DNA of 21,388 nt from Nocardioidaceae bacterium (GTDB taxonomy: Bacteria; Actinomycetota; Actinomycetes; Propionibacteriales; Nocardioidaceae): positions 1 to 21,388 of the forward strand of contig JAICRS010000018.1 in assembly GCA_025966335.1 (NCBI GenBank), in the 5' to 3' direction. Shown in pieces: positions 21,374 to 21,388 of the stretch (position 1 is the first letter of the stretch; the number at the start of each line of letters is the position of its first letter). A program made the position numbers and the translations under genes. Under the pieces are notes generated by a model. It was not told the DNA's origin. It did no database searches and saw only the letters and a list, made by a program, of their open reading frames with translations.

Positions 21374-21388
21374 TGACGATGGCGGCGA

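Noticed and set aside
21373..21388. Possible start of a next gene (GTG 21373 or ATG 21379)
   Set aside because: Only five codons are visible, and no convincing ribosome site can be separated from the G-rich tract.

Overview
The window comes from a high-GC actinobacterium, most likely a Nocardioides-like member of the Propionibacteriales. This is inferred from GC-rich codon use, the DUF3000 / RNase D / HemE neighbourhood, an actinobacterial coproheme decarboxylase (HemQ/ChdC), GAF-ANTAR and LigC-type proteins, and an RRHVDL-type leader peptide upstream of sulfite reductase. It is a densely packed chromosomal housekeeping region with about 20 genes. No phage, IS, CRISPR, tRNA or rRNA was seen.

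Layout. 1-231(-): N-terminus of a lipoprotein cut by the window edge. 431-1801(+): orphan ABC-type solute-binding lipoprotein. 1805-3756(-): RNase D translationally coupled to DUF3000. 3826-8109: hemE, then a DUF4349 lipoprotein on the other strand, then hemY/cgoX and hemQ/chdC. These are three enzymes of the coproporphyrin-dependent heme pathway; ferrochelatase is absent. 8127-9079(-): msrB and a flavin split-barrel protein. 9171-12635: a stand-alone Prim-Pol (+), then on the minus strand ligC, a coupled conserved hypothetical and a GAF-ANTAR regulator. 12673-15739(+): zapE, then ppk2, a HipA-family kinase and DUF3037 linked by stop/start overlaps. 15750-19443(-): a sulfur-assimilation operon (leader peptide, sir, a 60-aa zinc-ribbon protein, cysH, sirohydrochlorin chelatase). 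19573-21054(+): glyA. 21055-21388: non-coding DNA holding a large palindrome built of 22-bp units, followed by a G-quadruplex-like tract.

How it works together. The sulfur operon is coherent: CysH makes sulfite from APS, Sir reduces it to sulfide using siroheme, and the chelatase inserts the iron for siroheme. The cysteine-containing leader peptide is the likely sensor. The heme genes convert uroporphyrinogen to coproporphyrin and finally to heme b. Prim-Pol and LigC form a candidate gap-repair pair.

Strongest unexplained signals. (1) The 267-bp symmetric palindrome of 22-bp repeats after glyA. (2) The coupled ppk2 - HipA-like kinase - DUF3037 set. (3) A recurring TANNNT-N6-start signature at seven genes, indicating leaderless transcripts, including a back-to-back pair on a perfect dyad between ligC and zapE. 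(4) The small zinc-ribbon gene locked between sir and cysH by two ATGA overlaps.
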